A program made the translations under genes and the position numbers. 10,782 nt of DNA, from the NCBI GenBank assembly GCA_023818995.1, contig JAMWDA010000040.1:1-10782 (forward strand). The letters are read 5' to 3'. The DNA is from Candidatus Omnitrophota bacterium. GTDB lineage: Bacteria > Omnitrophota > Gorgyraeia > Duberdicusellales > 4484-171. The notes below the pieces were generated by a model that was given only the letters and a program-made list of their open reading frames with translations, did no database searches and was not told the origin of the DNA. Every line of letters begins with the position of its first letter. Positions within the stretch are counted from its first letter, which is position 1. Shown here piece by piece: positions 1 to 6,339 of the stretch.

Positions 1-2
1 TA

Positions 3-491
3 CCAATAGAGGTGAAGAGATCTTATAGATTAATTAATTCTTTCCTCATAAATTTTTATAAAGAATTAGGGTTGGACGCTAAATTCTTTGAGGATATTTC
101 TTGTTTGGGAGTAATGAAGAGCCCATTTTGTTTTTTAGGTAAAGAACGGCTTGATATCGTAATAGGTGGTAAAAAAATAGGTGGTAATGCTCAAAGAAGA
201 GCGGGAAGAGTTATCTTCCAACACGGTTGTATACCTATGGATTTAGATTTTAGAGAAATTGAAAATCTAATAAAGGGTGTGGATTATTACAAATTATGTC
301 AACAGGTTACCTCTTTAAATAAGTTATTGCCCCAACCTAAATCTTTTGAATATTTGCAAGATAAATTTATAAAAGTTTTTTTAAAAACTTTCAACATTAA
401 AGGCAAGATAAACTCTTGGCATAATGAGGAGATAGGATGCTTAGATTATATTTTAAATAATAAATATAACCGAGATTATGTTAAAGTATGA
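3..491 (+). CDS. lipM: LipM-like octanoyl/lipoyl transferase (BPL/LplA/LipB family), 5' end cut by window
   Basis: C-terminal part of a biotin/lipoate ligase-family protein that attaches octanoate or lipoate to a lipoyl-domain lysine. The frame is open to the window edge: codons for Pro-Ile-Glu precede the GTG at 12, and the N-terminal part of the fold is missing, so that GTG is probably internal. The family motif GGKKIGGNAQRR is clear (residues 52-63 counted from the GTG) and its lysine should contact the acyl group. A CF pair (Cys40, codon 129-131) lies 15 residues before the end of GGKKI. By my alignment from memory this is where LipM enzymes carry the catalytic cysteine, so I prefer octanoyltransferase LipM over ATP-dependent ligase LplA. 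The stop overlaps the lipA start (ATGA), so the two genes are translationally coupled. That fits de novo synthesis: octanoyl transfer, then sulfur insertion. LplA remains possible. Confidence 0.75.
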   Translation, partial: PIEVKRSYRLINSFLINFYKELGLDAKFFEDISCLGVMKSPFCFLGKERLDIVIGGKKIGGNAQRRAGRVIFQHGCIPMDLDFREIENLIKGVDYYKLCQQVTSLNKLLPQPKSFEYLQDKFIKVFLKTFNIKGKINSWHNEEIGCLDYILNNKYNRDYVKV

Positions 492-1345
492 TTAAACCCT
501 TTTGGTTGAATAAACGTATAGAACTATCAAGTTGTAGGAAGATGAAGATAATTCTTAGAGAGTTAAATATCCACACTATATGTGAAGAAGCTTTATGTCC
601 TAACGTGTCTGAATGTTTTTCTTTAGGGGTAGCTACATTTATGATTTTAGGGAGAATTTGCACAAGGGATTGTAAATTCTGTGCAGTAGAAAAAGGTAAT
701 CCTAAGTCAATAGATTTAACTGAAGCCCTCAAAGTTAAAGAAGCAGTAGAAAGATTAAATTTAAGGTATGTGGTTATAACTAGCCCTTCTCGTGATGATT
801 TAGAGGATAAAGGAGCAAAGTTGTTTTTCTCAGTAATTAAAGAATTGAAGAGGGTAAAGTGCGTAGAGAAAGTAGAGGCTCTTATCCCTGATTTTTCTCT
901 GAATATAAATGCGATAAGGATGGTGGTTTCTGCCCAACCCCAGGTGATTTCTCATAACATTGAAACTGTATCTTCTCTTTATAAAATCTTACGACCGAGC
1001 TATAACTATAAAAACTCTCTTAAAGTTTTAGAGACGGTAAAGAAATTAAGTAAAGATATATTTGTTAAATCGGGAATTATTTTGGGTTTTGGTGAGAAGG
1101 ATAAAGAGGTTATACAAACTATTGGTCATTTACGAGATAGTGGGTGTGATTTTTTAAGTATTGGACAGTATCTATCTCCTTCCAAGAATTGTTTTCCTGT
1201 AAAAGAGTACGTTTCTTTAGAAAAATTCAATTATTTTAGAGAGGTAGCTTTATCTTTGGGGTTCCTTAATGTTTTTAGTGGTCCATACGTACGTAGTTCT
1301 TATTTAGCTTCTATGTATTTTGATAATTTGTTGCCTACTTTATAA
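488..1345 (+). CDS. lipA: Lipoyl synthase (radical SAM)
   Basis: Lipoyl synthase inserts two sulfurs at C6 and C8 of a protein-bound octanoyl chain, using two [4Fe-4S] clusters and S-adenosylmethionine in the cytoplasm. All three diagnostic motifs are present: the auxiliary-cluster cysteines C32, C37 and C43 (CEEALCPNVSEC), the radical-SAM cysteines C58, C62 and C65 (CTRDCKFC), and the C-terminal RSSY motif at 269-272, whose serine ligates the auxiliary cluster. At 285 aa it is near the usual length. The ATG at 488 overlaps the stop of the upstream transferase (ATGA), which supports this start without a strong ribosome binding site. The 3' end overlaps the convergent trmI by 11 bp, so there is no room for a separate intergenic terminator. 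Confidence 0.96.
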   Translation: MIKPFWLNKRIELSSCRKMKIILRELNIHTICEEALCPNVSECFSLGVATFMILGRICTRDCKFCAVEKGNPKSIDLTEALKVKEAVERLNLRYVVITSPSRDDLEDKGAKLFFSVIKELKRVKCVEKVEALIPDFSLNINAIRMVVSAQPQVISHNIETVSSLYKILRPSYNYKNSLKVLETVKKLSKDIFVKSGIILGFGEKDKEVIQTIGHLRDSGCDFLSIGQYLSPSKNCFPVKEYVSLEKFNYFREVALSLGFLNVFSGPYVRSSYLASMYFDNLLPTL

Positions 1346-2096
1346 TTTTGGAAGCAAAAATTAAGAAGCCAGTATGGGAAGGTATGCGTTGTTCCGGCCG
1401 AGTTATTCCTTTTCTAAGTAGTATTCTTCTTGTTAATATTTCCATTGCTTCTATATTAGTAAATCCTGTTTCTTCCAGTTTAGCTACAGTTTTAGTCAAT
1501 TGTTCAAAACTTGGGCATATAGTAGATAGCCTATAACCAGCTTTAAGCGATTTATAAGCAGGCGGAATTAATTCCCAGGGGCTGCCAATATCTATCATTA
1601 CGAAATCAACATTTTCTTCATCAAAACTATCTATTACTTCTTTATTCTTTAATTCTACCCATTCAAGGAGATTATTTTTCTCTAAATTCTTACGCGTATT
1701 ATCAAAAAATATTTTGTTCCGTTCGTAACTATAAACTTTACCGGTTGGTTTTACAAAATTTGCTAATGCTGATGTAAGAGCACCACTACCTGAGCCAACC
1801 TCAATGATTCTTGCTCCTGAGAAAATATTAGCTTTCATTAATATAATGCCTATATCCTTGGGATAGATTATCTGCGTTTGCCTTTTTACTTTCATAGTTA
1901 GGTCGTAAAGAGTAGGTTTAAGAATGTAGAATTCCTCTTTTAGATTAGTAGTTATTTTGTCCCCAAAATTTTTACCAATAATATCTTGGGTCTCTATAAA
2001 TCCCTTATCGGTATGGAATCTCTCCTTATTTATCTTTATAAGGTAGTTTCTTTGATTATCTCTATAGAGTAATACTAAATCGCCTTCTTTAATCAT
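1335..2096 (-). CDS. trmI: tRNA (adenine-58-N1)-methyltransferase, TrmI type
   Basis: Class I SAM-dependent methyltransferase that makes m1A58 (in some thermophiles also m1A57) in the T-loop of tRNA, normally as a homotetramer. The N-terminal small beta domain (about 1-60) opens with MIKEGDLVLL. The catalytic domain has SAM motif I at 99-108 (EVGSGSGALT), the ribose-binding acid in YERN (E125), an aspartate motif at 167-174 (MIDIGSPW), and a C-terminal block RPEQR...HTGFLIFA (233-249). The order and the 253-aa length fit bacterial and archaeal TrmI. No Shine-Dalgarno sequence is visible before the ATG. The best promoter lies so close upstream that the 5' leader would be only about 6 nt. The gene is transcribed against lipA and overlaps its 3' end. 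A closely related RNA methyltransferase with another target is the main alternative. Confidence 0.93.
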   Translation of the reverse strand: MIKEGDLVLLYRDNQRNYLIKINKERFHTDKGFIETQDIIGKNFGDKITTNLKEEFYILKPTLYDLTMKVKRQTQIIYPKDIGIILMKANIFSGARIIEVGSGSGALTSALANFVKPTGKVYSYERNKIFFDNTRKNLEKNNLLEWVELKNKEVIDSFDEENVDFVMIDIGSPWELIPPAYKSLKAGYRLSTICPSFEQLTKTVAKLEETGFTNIEAMEILTRRILLRKGITRPEQRIPSHTGFLIFASKIIK

Positions 2097-2108
2097 ATTT
2101 ATAAATAG

Positions 2109-2136
2109 ATGATACCATTTTTATGATAAATTGCAA
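2109..2136 (-). promoter_or_regulatory. Sigma-70-type promoter for trmI
   Basis: On the minus strand, TTGCAA (2136-2131) and TATCAT (2114-2109) are separated by 16 nt; each is close to consensus. Transcription would begin near 2102, about 6 nt before the trmI ATG at 2096, giving a nearly leaderless mRNA. This fits the absence of a Shine-Dalgarno sequence. Motif match only. Confidence 0.5.
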
Positions 2137-2304
2137 TTTTTTTAGCGTTTTAATTACTGTTCCCAATATACATCTCATCCGGTTTTTAACCTTTCGTCAA
2201 ATAGTATTTCGAGTTGGATTGGTAGTGTTCTCGGATATAAAAGTGTAAGCTATTTGTAAAGTAGAAATGTCAGGGTAGATTAATGGTAAAATGCCGACTC
2301 TAGA

Positions 2305-2331
2305 AGGATAAATGCAAGAAGTAATTATCCT
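2305..2331. repeat. Inverted repeat (7-bp perfect arms, 13-nt loop)
   Basis: AGGATAA (2305-2311) and TTATCCT (2325-2331) are perfectly complementary around a 13-nt loop. A further GGTA-AAA-TGCC mini-hairpin lies just upstream at 2284-2294, and TCAGG near 2270 could pair with CCTGA at 2329-2333 as a competing or enclosing helix. No T-run follows, so it is not a standard terminator. Confidence 0.55.
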
Positions 2332-2339
2332 GAGCCCAT

Positions 2340-2356
2340 TACACCCCTTGGGTGTA
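2340..2356. repeat. Short hairpin (7-bp perfect arms, 3-nt loop)
   Basis: TACACCC (2340-2346) and GGGTGTA (2350-2356) are perfectly complementary around CTT. It sits 18 bp upstream of the first htpX -35 box. It could be a terminator-like stem without a U-tract, an operator, or the 3' stem of a structured RNA. Its GC-rich stem contrasts with the AT-rich surroundings. Confidence 0.55.
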
Positions 2357-2374
2357 TACCACTTTGCAAAAATC

Positions 2375-2402
2375 TTGACTTTTTATCTTGCATTAACATA
2401 AT
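2375..2402 (+). promoter_or_regulatory. Upstream tandem promoter of the htpX operon
   Basis: TTGACT (2375-2380), a 16-nt spacer and CATAAT (2397-2402): five of six consensus bases in each box. It lies exactly 40 bp upstream of the second promoter, which has the same TTGACT -35. The -35 sits inside an imperfect palindrome bounded by TGCAA and TTGCA (about 2365-2392), which may be an operator. Confidence 0.5.
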
Positions 2403-2414
2403 AACATAAATTTC

Positions 2415-2443
2415 TTGACTTAATGGGAAAAATATAATATATT
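2415..2443 (+). promoter_or_regulatory. Proximal sigma-70-type promoter of the htpX operon
   Basis: TTGACT (2415-2420), a 17-nt spacer and TATATT (2438-2443); an overlapping TATAAT at 2433-2438 has too short a spacing. Transcription would start near 2450 and give a leader of about 30 nt that carries the strong ribosome binding site at 2471-2478. This is the best-looking promoter in the window. Confidence 0.6.
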
Positions 2444-2470
2444 TAAAAATTAAATAATATGATTTAGAAA

Positions 2471-2478
2471 AGGGGGGA
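2471..2478 (+). promoter_or_regulatory. Strong ribosome binding site of htpX
   Basis: The purine run AGGGGGGA ends 3-4 nt before the htpX ATG at 2482. It is stronger than the sites of most other genes here, several of which have no recognisable Shine-Dalgarno sequence, and it fixes the htpX start. Confidence 0.7.
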
Positions 2479-2481
2479 GTT

Positions 2482-3441
2482 ATGTTTTATCTAAAATTAA
2501 GGATGTATTTATTGTTAACTATTATGTTTGCTATTATCTATACGATTATAACTGTTATTGGGGTAAGTGTTGGTATAGTCAATTTTTATTTTTATTTGTT
2601 TATATCTTTATTTATGATTTTTATTCAATACTTAGTGGGACCAAAAATTGTAGAGTGGTCAATGCGGGTGAGATATGTAGATGAGAAAGAAGTTCCCCAA
2701 TTACACAAGATCGTAGAAGAGTTAACTAAAAGAGCGGGCATACCTAAACCAAAAGTTGGTATCGCACATATAAATATACCAAATGCTTTTGCTTTTGGTA
2801 GAGGTATATCTGATGGAAGAGTTTGTGTTACACAAAATTTAATGCGTTTACTTAGTGAGGGTGAACTAAAAGCAGTTTTAGGGCATGAGATAAGTCATCT
2901 TAAGAATAGAGATGTGATTACTATTACTCTTCTTTCCGTTATACCTATAGTTCTTTATCGTATTGCTTGGCATTTTATGTGGTTTGGTCAGAGTAGACGA
3001 CAACGTGAAGGAACAAATACTGTTTTTCTTGGGTTAATAGCTTTTATCTTTTATTTTATAACTAACCTTTTAGTGCTTTATGCATCACGTATTAGAGAGT
3101 ATTTCGCTGATAGAGGTTCAGTTATGTTGGGGAATGAACCAAATAGTCTTGCTTCCGCATTATATAAGCTCGTTTATGGTTCAGTAAGAACTGATAAAGA
3201 AGAGTTAAGAGAAGTAGAGGGGATAAAGGCTTTCTTCGTCAATGACCCTAGTAAGGCAATAAACGAGTTGCAAGAGTTAAGTCAATTAGATTTGAATAGA
3301 GATGGGATGATTGATACTAAAGAATTAGAGTTAATAAGTAAGAAGAGAGTAAATATAAGTTTTGCTGATAAACTATTAGAAATTTTAAGTACACACCCCA
3401 ATATGCTAAAGAGGATAAAACAACTTTCTCAATATAGATAG
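2482..3441 (+). CDS. htpX: HtpX-like M48 membrane metalloprotease with EF-hand-type loop
   Basis: Membrane-integrated zinc protease that degrades misfolded membrane proteins. Two hydrophobic segments (about 8-32 and 34-53) anchor the N terminus and two more lie near 145-165 and 180-200. The zinc site is HEISH at 135-139 with the third ligand in REYFADRG (E206). The C-terminal STHPNMLKRI motif (303-312) is typical of the family. At 319 aa it is somewhat longer than the classical form of about 290 aa. Residues 270-281 spell a textbook EF-hand loop: D270, N272, D274, G275, I277, D278 and E281 occupy positions 1, 3, 5, 6, 8, 9 and 12. The loop lies in the cytoplasmic protease region between the active site and the C-terminal motif, so calcium control of proteolysis is possible but unproven. 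It is the first gene of the five-gene run, with two promoters and a strong ribosome binding site. Confidence 0.93.
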   Translation: MFYLKLRMYLLLTIMFAIIYTIITVIGVSVGIVNFYFYLFISLFMIFIQYLVGPKIVEWSMRVRYVDEKEVPQLHKIVEELTKRAGIPKPKVGIAHINIPNAFAFGRGISDGRVCVTQNLMRLLSEGELKAVLGHEISHLKNRDVITITLLSVIPIVLYRIAWHFMWFGQSRRQREGTNTVFLGLIAFIFYFITNLLVLYASRIREYFADRGSVMLGNEPNSLASALYKLVYGSVRTDKEELREVEGIKAFFVNDPSKAINELQELSQLDLNRDGMIDTKELELISKKRVNISFADKLLEILSTHPNMLKRIKQLSQYR

Positions 3442-3450
3442 AGCTAAATA

Positions 3451-3906
3451 ATGGACGTAGAAGCAGATTTATTAAATTCATTAGAGTCAAATTTGGGGTA
3501 TTATTTTAATAATAAATCCCTACTTTTACAAGCAATTACTCATAAGACTTTTGCTTACGAGTCTTTAAAATTTGATGTTAGAGATAACCAAAGGTTAGAG
3601 TTTTTGGGAGACAGTGTTTTAAACTTAGCTATAGCTGATCACCTGTATAGTAGTTATCCTTATCTTTCCGAAGGTGATATGACAAGAAAGCGCTCTTTAT
3701 TAGTAAATAAACAATTCTTAGCAGATAAAACAAAAGAGGTTGGTATTGCTCAATATTTACTATTGGGTAAGGGGGAAGAAAAATTGGGTGGGAGATATAA
3801 CCCTACTAATTTATCCTCGGCTTTAGAGGCGATTATAGGAGCCATATATTTAGATGGTGGGTGGGAAGAAGCAAAAAAATTCATATTGAATAAATTGGTT
3901 AGCTAA
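3451..3906 (+). CDS. rnc: RNase III catalytic domain only (no dsRNA-binding domain)
   Basis: Homologue of ribonuclease III, which cleaves double-stranded RNA in rRNA maturation and decay. The signature RLEFLGDSVL (48-57) and the second helix ALEAIIGAIYLDGG (124-137) are plain. At 151 aa the protein stops where the double-stranded-RNA-binding domain normally begins (usual length about 220-240 aa). The next frame is a lipoprotein beginning 8 bp later, so no broken domain is hidden downstream. It is unlike Mini-III, whose signature differs. Against E. coli numbering, E50, D54 and E126 match E41, D45 and E117, but Q47 replaces E38 and S123 replaces D114. The core metal-binding acids D54 and E126 remain, so activity may be retained, altered or lost. 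The start is chosen by homology; the ribosome binding site is weak. It lies 9 bp after htpX and 7 bp before the lipoprotein gene. Confidence 0.88.
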   Translation: MDVEADLLNSLESNLGYYFNNKSLLLQAITHKTFAYESLKFDVRDNQRLEFLGDSVLNLAIADHLYSSYPYLSEGDMTRKRSLLVNKQFLADKTKEVGIAQYLLLGKGEEKLGGRYNPTNLSSALEAIIGAIYLDGGWEEAKKFILNKLVS

Positions 3907-3913
3907 AATTCTT

Positions 3914-4528
3914 ATGAATAAGTTTAATCTATATTTGTTTTTAGTTTTATTTATTTTTTCTATTAATTGTTCATCTACAAATAATGAACTATTGTTGGAT
4001 AGTTTTGAAGGAGAGTTAAATAAGGATAGTGTGGATTTTGGGGCAAGTAGTGGTTCTTCGGTAGTTATAATGCCGTCTAGTGATTTAAAAGTATGTGGAA
4101 AACAAGCGATGTTATTAAATTACGATTTGAAACCTTCTGGTTATATGTGGGTAGCCAGAGGATATAATTTAGATGTTAAAGGAGCAGATAAGTGGTTAGT
4201 TAAGCCTTTTGATATAGATTGGTCTAAGTATAATGCATTTAGCTTTTTTATGTATGGTAGTAATAGTTTGGGCGTAGTAGCTTTCGATATAAAGGATAGG
4301 GGAGGAGAGATGTGGAGATTCATAGTGGATGATGATTTTGTCGGCTGGAAGGAAATTATTTGCCCATTCTCTCAGTTTTTTTTACGCAGGGACTGGCAAC
4401 CCGATAATGCTTTAAAAAATGAGATTTTAGATTATCCCATTATGAGTTTTCAATTTGAGCCACGGTTACCGGGTAAAGGTAGTTATTATTTTGATTGTGT
4501 GAAGTTAAAGAAAGTTAAGATGGAGTAA
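3914..4528 (+). CDS. Exported lipoprotein with CBM11/CIA30-like beta-sandwich
   Basis: A 204-aa protein with a lipoprotein signal: a short basic start, a hydrophobic stretch at 5-17, and a lipobox-like SINC ending at Cys19, followed by polar Ser/Thr/Asn residues. The mature part resembles carbohydrate-binding domains of the CBM11/CIA30 (galactose-binding-like) fold: an opening LLLDSFEG (27-34), a middle strand with many aromatic residues, and GWKEIICPFSQF (144-155), the recurring wrap of this fold; it ends on a beta strand (YYFDCVKL). No catalytic motif is visible. It may bind polysaccharide or cell-wall glycan at the membrane surface, but this rests on fold resemblance alone. It lies tightly between rnc and the barrel gene, with no separate promoter visible. 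Confidence 0.65.
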   Translation: MNKFNLYLFLVLFIFSINCSSTNNELLLDSFEGELNKDSVDFGASSGSSVVIMPSSDLKVCGKQAMLLNYDLKPSGYMWVARGYNLDVKGADKWLVKPFDIDWSKYNAFSFFMYGSNSLGVVAFDIKDRGGEMWRFIVDDDFVGWKEIICPFSQFFLRRDWQPDNALKNEILDYPIMSFQFEPRLPGKGSYYFDCVKLKKVKME

Positions 4529-4537
4529 AATATTTTT

Positions 4538-4795
4538 ATGGAGACAAAATTTTTAGTTTCTACGAGATTTGTAGTAAATGGTTTAGGATTGGTTTTATCA
4601 GGAGAGGTAAAATCAGGTTTACTTATGGAAGGCGCTTTTGGTAGAACTTCTAAAGGAAAGAAGTGTGCAGTGATTAAGATAGATGTTGATGGAGTACGGA
4701 CAATGCAGGCTAATGCTAAACAAAAAGCAAATATAGTAGTTAAGTATGTTGAACAAAATGATATAATGCCGGGTGATATAATTTACTTTGAATAG
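4538..4795 (+). CDS. Stand-alone translation-factor domain-II-like beta barrel, 85 aa
   Basis: Short protein whose pattern matches domain II of EF-Tu-like GTPases: a hydrophobic strand, a G-rich turn ([17 protein letters not shown], 13-29), a central IKIDVDGV strand (47-54), and a closing MPGDIIYF (77-84). EF-Tu/SelB domain II has the same order, with G.G.V..G.V..G near the start and ...GD.. at the end. The GTPase domain is absent and no other domain is attached. GGAG at 4522-4525 precedes the ATG by 12 nt. The function is unknown; it could bind RNA or nucleotides, or be an assembly partner. It lies between a lipoprotein gene and trpB2, and its stop codon overlaps the trpB2 ribosome-binding region. 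The fold call is moderately certain and the role is not. Confidence 0.6.
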   Translation: METKFLVSTRFVVNGLGLVLSGEVKSGLLMEGAFGRTSKGKKCAVIKIDVDGVRTMQANAKQKANIVVKYVEQNDIMPGDIIYFE

Positions 4796-4804
4796 AAAGG
4801 AAGG
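4796..4804 (+). promoter_or_regulatory. Ribosome binding site that decides the trpB2 start
   Basis: AAAGGAAGG lies 5-12 nt upstream of the ATG at 4809 and directly follows the TAG of the barrel gene. It supports the ATG at 4809 rather than the in-frame TTG at 4788, which lies upstream of this site inside the previous gene. Confidence 0.75.
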
Positions 4805-4808
4805 TTTT

Positions 4809-6167
4809 ATGTCTGAAGAAAATAAGATTATTTTAAGTGAGCGAGATTTACCTTGTAAATGGTATAACATTCAAGCAGATTTACCCGAACCTTTACCTCC
4901 ACCTTTAAAACCCGATGGCTCAATGGTAAAACCTGAAGATTTGTTCCCTATTTTCCCTATGGAGTTAATTAGACAAGAGGTATCTCAAGAGCGATGGATT
5001 GAAATTCCTGATGAAATTTTAGATGTTTATCGCCTATGGCGGCCTACCCCTTTACATCGTGCACGAAAATTAGAAAAAGCCTTAGGTACACCGGCAAGAA
5101 TTTACTATAAAAATGAAAGCGTTTCTCCTCCTGGTTCACATAAACCTAACACAGCGGTAGCGCAAGCTTACTATAACAAAAAAGAGGGAGTTAAGAGATT
5201 AGCTACGGAAACAGGTGCTGGTCAATGGGGTAGTGCTTTAGCTTTTGGTTGTTCCTTTTTTGGTTTAGAATGTACGGTTTATATGGTAAAGGTTTCTTAT
5301 AATCAAAAGCCTTATAGACGTATACTTATGGAAACTTGGGGAGCAAAAGTAAATGCTTCTCCTACCAATATTACTAATTCTGGTAGAGAAATTCTTAAAA
5401 AAGACCCTGATTGTTTAGGTAGTTTGGGTATAGCTATTTCTGAAGCAGTAGAGGATGCTGCTACCCACGAGGATACAAAGTATTCTTTAGGTAGCGTGCT
5501 TAATCATGTTCTTCTTCATCAGACAATTATAGGTTTAGAATTAAAAGAACAGCTAAAGATAGCAGGAGAAGAGCCGGATATCCTTACAGGTTGTGTGGGT
5601 GGGGGTAGTAACTTTGCCGGCTTCTGTTTTCCTTTTGTTAAGGATAAAATGGAAGGTAAAAGTATCCAGATGATTGCTGTGGAACCAACCGCTTGTCCCA
5701 CTCTTACCAAAGGTCCTTATCGTTACGATCATGGGGATGTCGCTAAAATGACGCCTTTGTTAAAGATGTATACACTTGGACATACTTTTGTCCCACCCGG
5801 TATTCATGCAGGTGGTTTGCGATATCATGGAGATGCTCCTTTACTTTGTTTTTTAGTAAACAAAGGTATTATTGAGGCACGAGCTTATTCTCAAAATCCT
5901 GTGTTTGAAGCAGCAGTTCTATTTGCTAATACCGAAGGGATTCTACCTGCTCCTGAGACTGCCCACTGTATTAAAGCAGCTATAGATGAGGCAGTTAAAT
6001 GTAAAGAAACTAAAGAAGAAAAATGTATAGTGATAGCTTTTAGTGGACATGGATTCTTTGATTTATTTGCTTACGAGCAGTATTTAAACAATAAGTTAGA
6101 AGATTACGCTTATCCTGAAGAAAAAATTAAAGAAGCTTTAAAAGATATTCCTCAAGTGAGAATATAA
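4809..6167 (+). CDS. trpB: Tryptophan synthase beta chain, TrpB2 type
   Basis: PLP enzyme that condenses indole with serine to give tryptophan. The 452-aa length and the [11 protein letters not shown] motif identify the TrpB2 group rather than canonical TrpB (about 400 aa). Lys112 in that motif should form the Schiff base with [11 protein letters not shown] (134-141) holds the catalytic glutamate loop, and GGGSN (264-268) is the PLP phosphate-binding loop. TrpB2 is known in archaea and thermophiles, often without a stable TrpA complex, and may salvage indole. No trpA or other trp gene is present in the window, which fits salvage or another serine-dependent reaction, though trpA could lie elsewhere. 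It is the last gene of the htpX run, after a 13-bp gap; no T-rich terminator hairpin follows. Confidence 0.94.
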   Translation: MSEENKIILSERDLPCKWYNIQADLPEPLPPPLKPDGSMVKPEDLFPIFPMELIRQEVSQERWIEIPDEILDVYRLWRPTPLHRARKLEKALGTPARIYYKNESVSPPGSHKPNTAVAQAYYNKKEGVKRLATETGAGQWGSALAFGCSFFGLECTVYMVKVSYNQKPYRRILMETWGAKVNASPTNITNSGREILKKDPDCLGSLGIAISEAVEDAATHEDTKYSLGSVLNHVLLHQTIIGLELKEQLKIAGEEPDILTGCVGGGSNFAGFCFPFVKDKMEGKSIQMIAVEPTACPTLTKGPYRYDHGDVAKMTPLLKMYTLGHTFVPPGIHAGGLRYHGDAPLLCFLVNKGIIEARAYSQNPVFEAAVLFANTEGILPAPETAHCIKAAIDEAVKCKETKEEKCIVIAFSGHGFFDLFAYEQYLNNKLEDYAYPEEKIKEALKDIPQVRI

Positions 6168-6339
6168 CAAATAGGACGCATAACTAATAATTAATCTTTC
6201 TAAACAAAATAATAAATCTTTTGTGTAAACAAATCCGTCATAGTGTATATCAAATTAAACGCTCGCCTTTAGTTTCTTTATATAGCTTATATTCGCTTTA
6301 CCCTACTAAGATATTTGTTAGATTAATAATTTCTTATTT

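Larger units (their letters stand above)
2137..2374. other. Gene-free stretch between divergent promoters, with possible element scar
   Basis: Part of the 385-bp region (2097-2481) between trmI and htpX. I find no convincing protein-coding frame here. It contains a short GGTT-TTT-AACC inverted repeat near 2181, a GTGTAAGC...GTAGAAATGTC string at 2243-2271 that resembles terminal sequences I associate from memory with IS481/IS21-like elements, a D-arm-like stretch near 2278-2294, and two hairpins (listed separately). All of this lies upstream of the htpX promoters, so it is not in the htpX leader. It could be an insertion-sequence remnant, a small RNA, or both; the sequence alone does not decide. 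Confidence 0.4.

Noticed and set aside
12..14. GTG as the true start of the LipM-like gene
   Set aside because: The frame is open to the window edge, and the visible protein begins in the middle of the family fold, lacking the N-terminal part.
1348..1536. 62-aa forward reading frame opposite the trmI 3' end
   Set aside because: It lies wholly antisense to the conserved TrmI C-terminal motifs and starts with a non-ATG codon without a ribosome binding site.
2268..2338. Group I intron P/Q core
   Set aside because: ATCCTGAGCC resembles the conserved Q element and TCAGG can pair with it, but the downstream R and S elements are not found and no split gene flanks it.
2276..2356. tRNA-like element
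   Set aside because: A D-arm-like AGATTAATGGTAAAAT stretch is present, but no acceptor stem, anticodon stem or T-arm (TTCRANNC) can be completed.
3904..3990. Frameshifted dsRBD after the RNase III stop
   Set aside because: Downstream frames encode the signal peptide of the next lipoprotein or are closed by stops; no dsRBD motif appears.
4788..4808. TTG start of trpB2 seven codons upstream
   Set aside because: It lies inside the preceding gene and upstream of the strong AAAGGAAGG site, which is correctly spaced only for the ATG at 4809.
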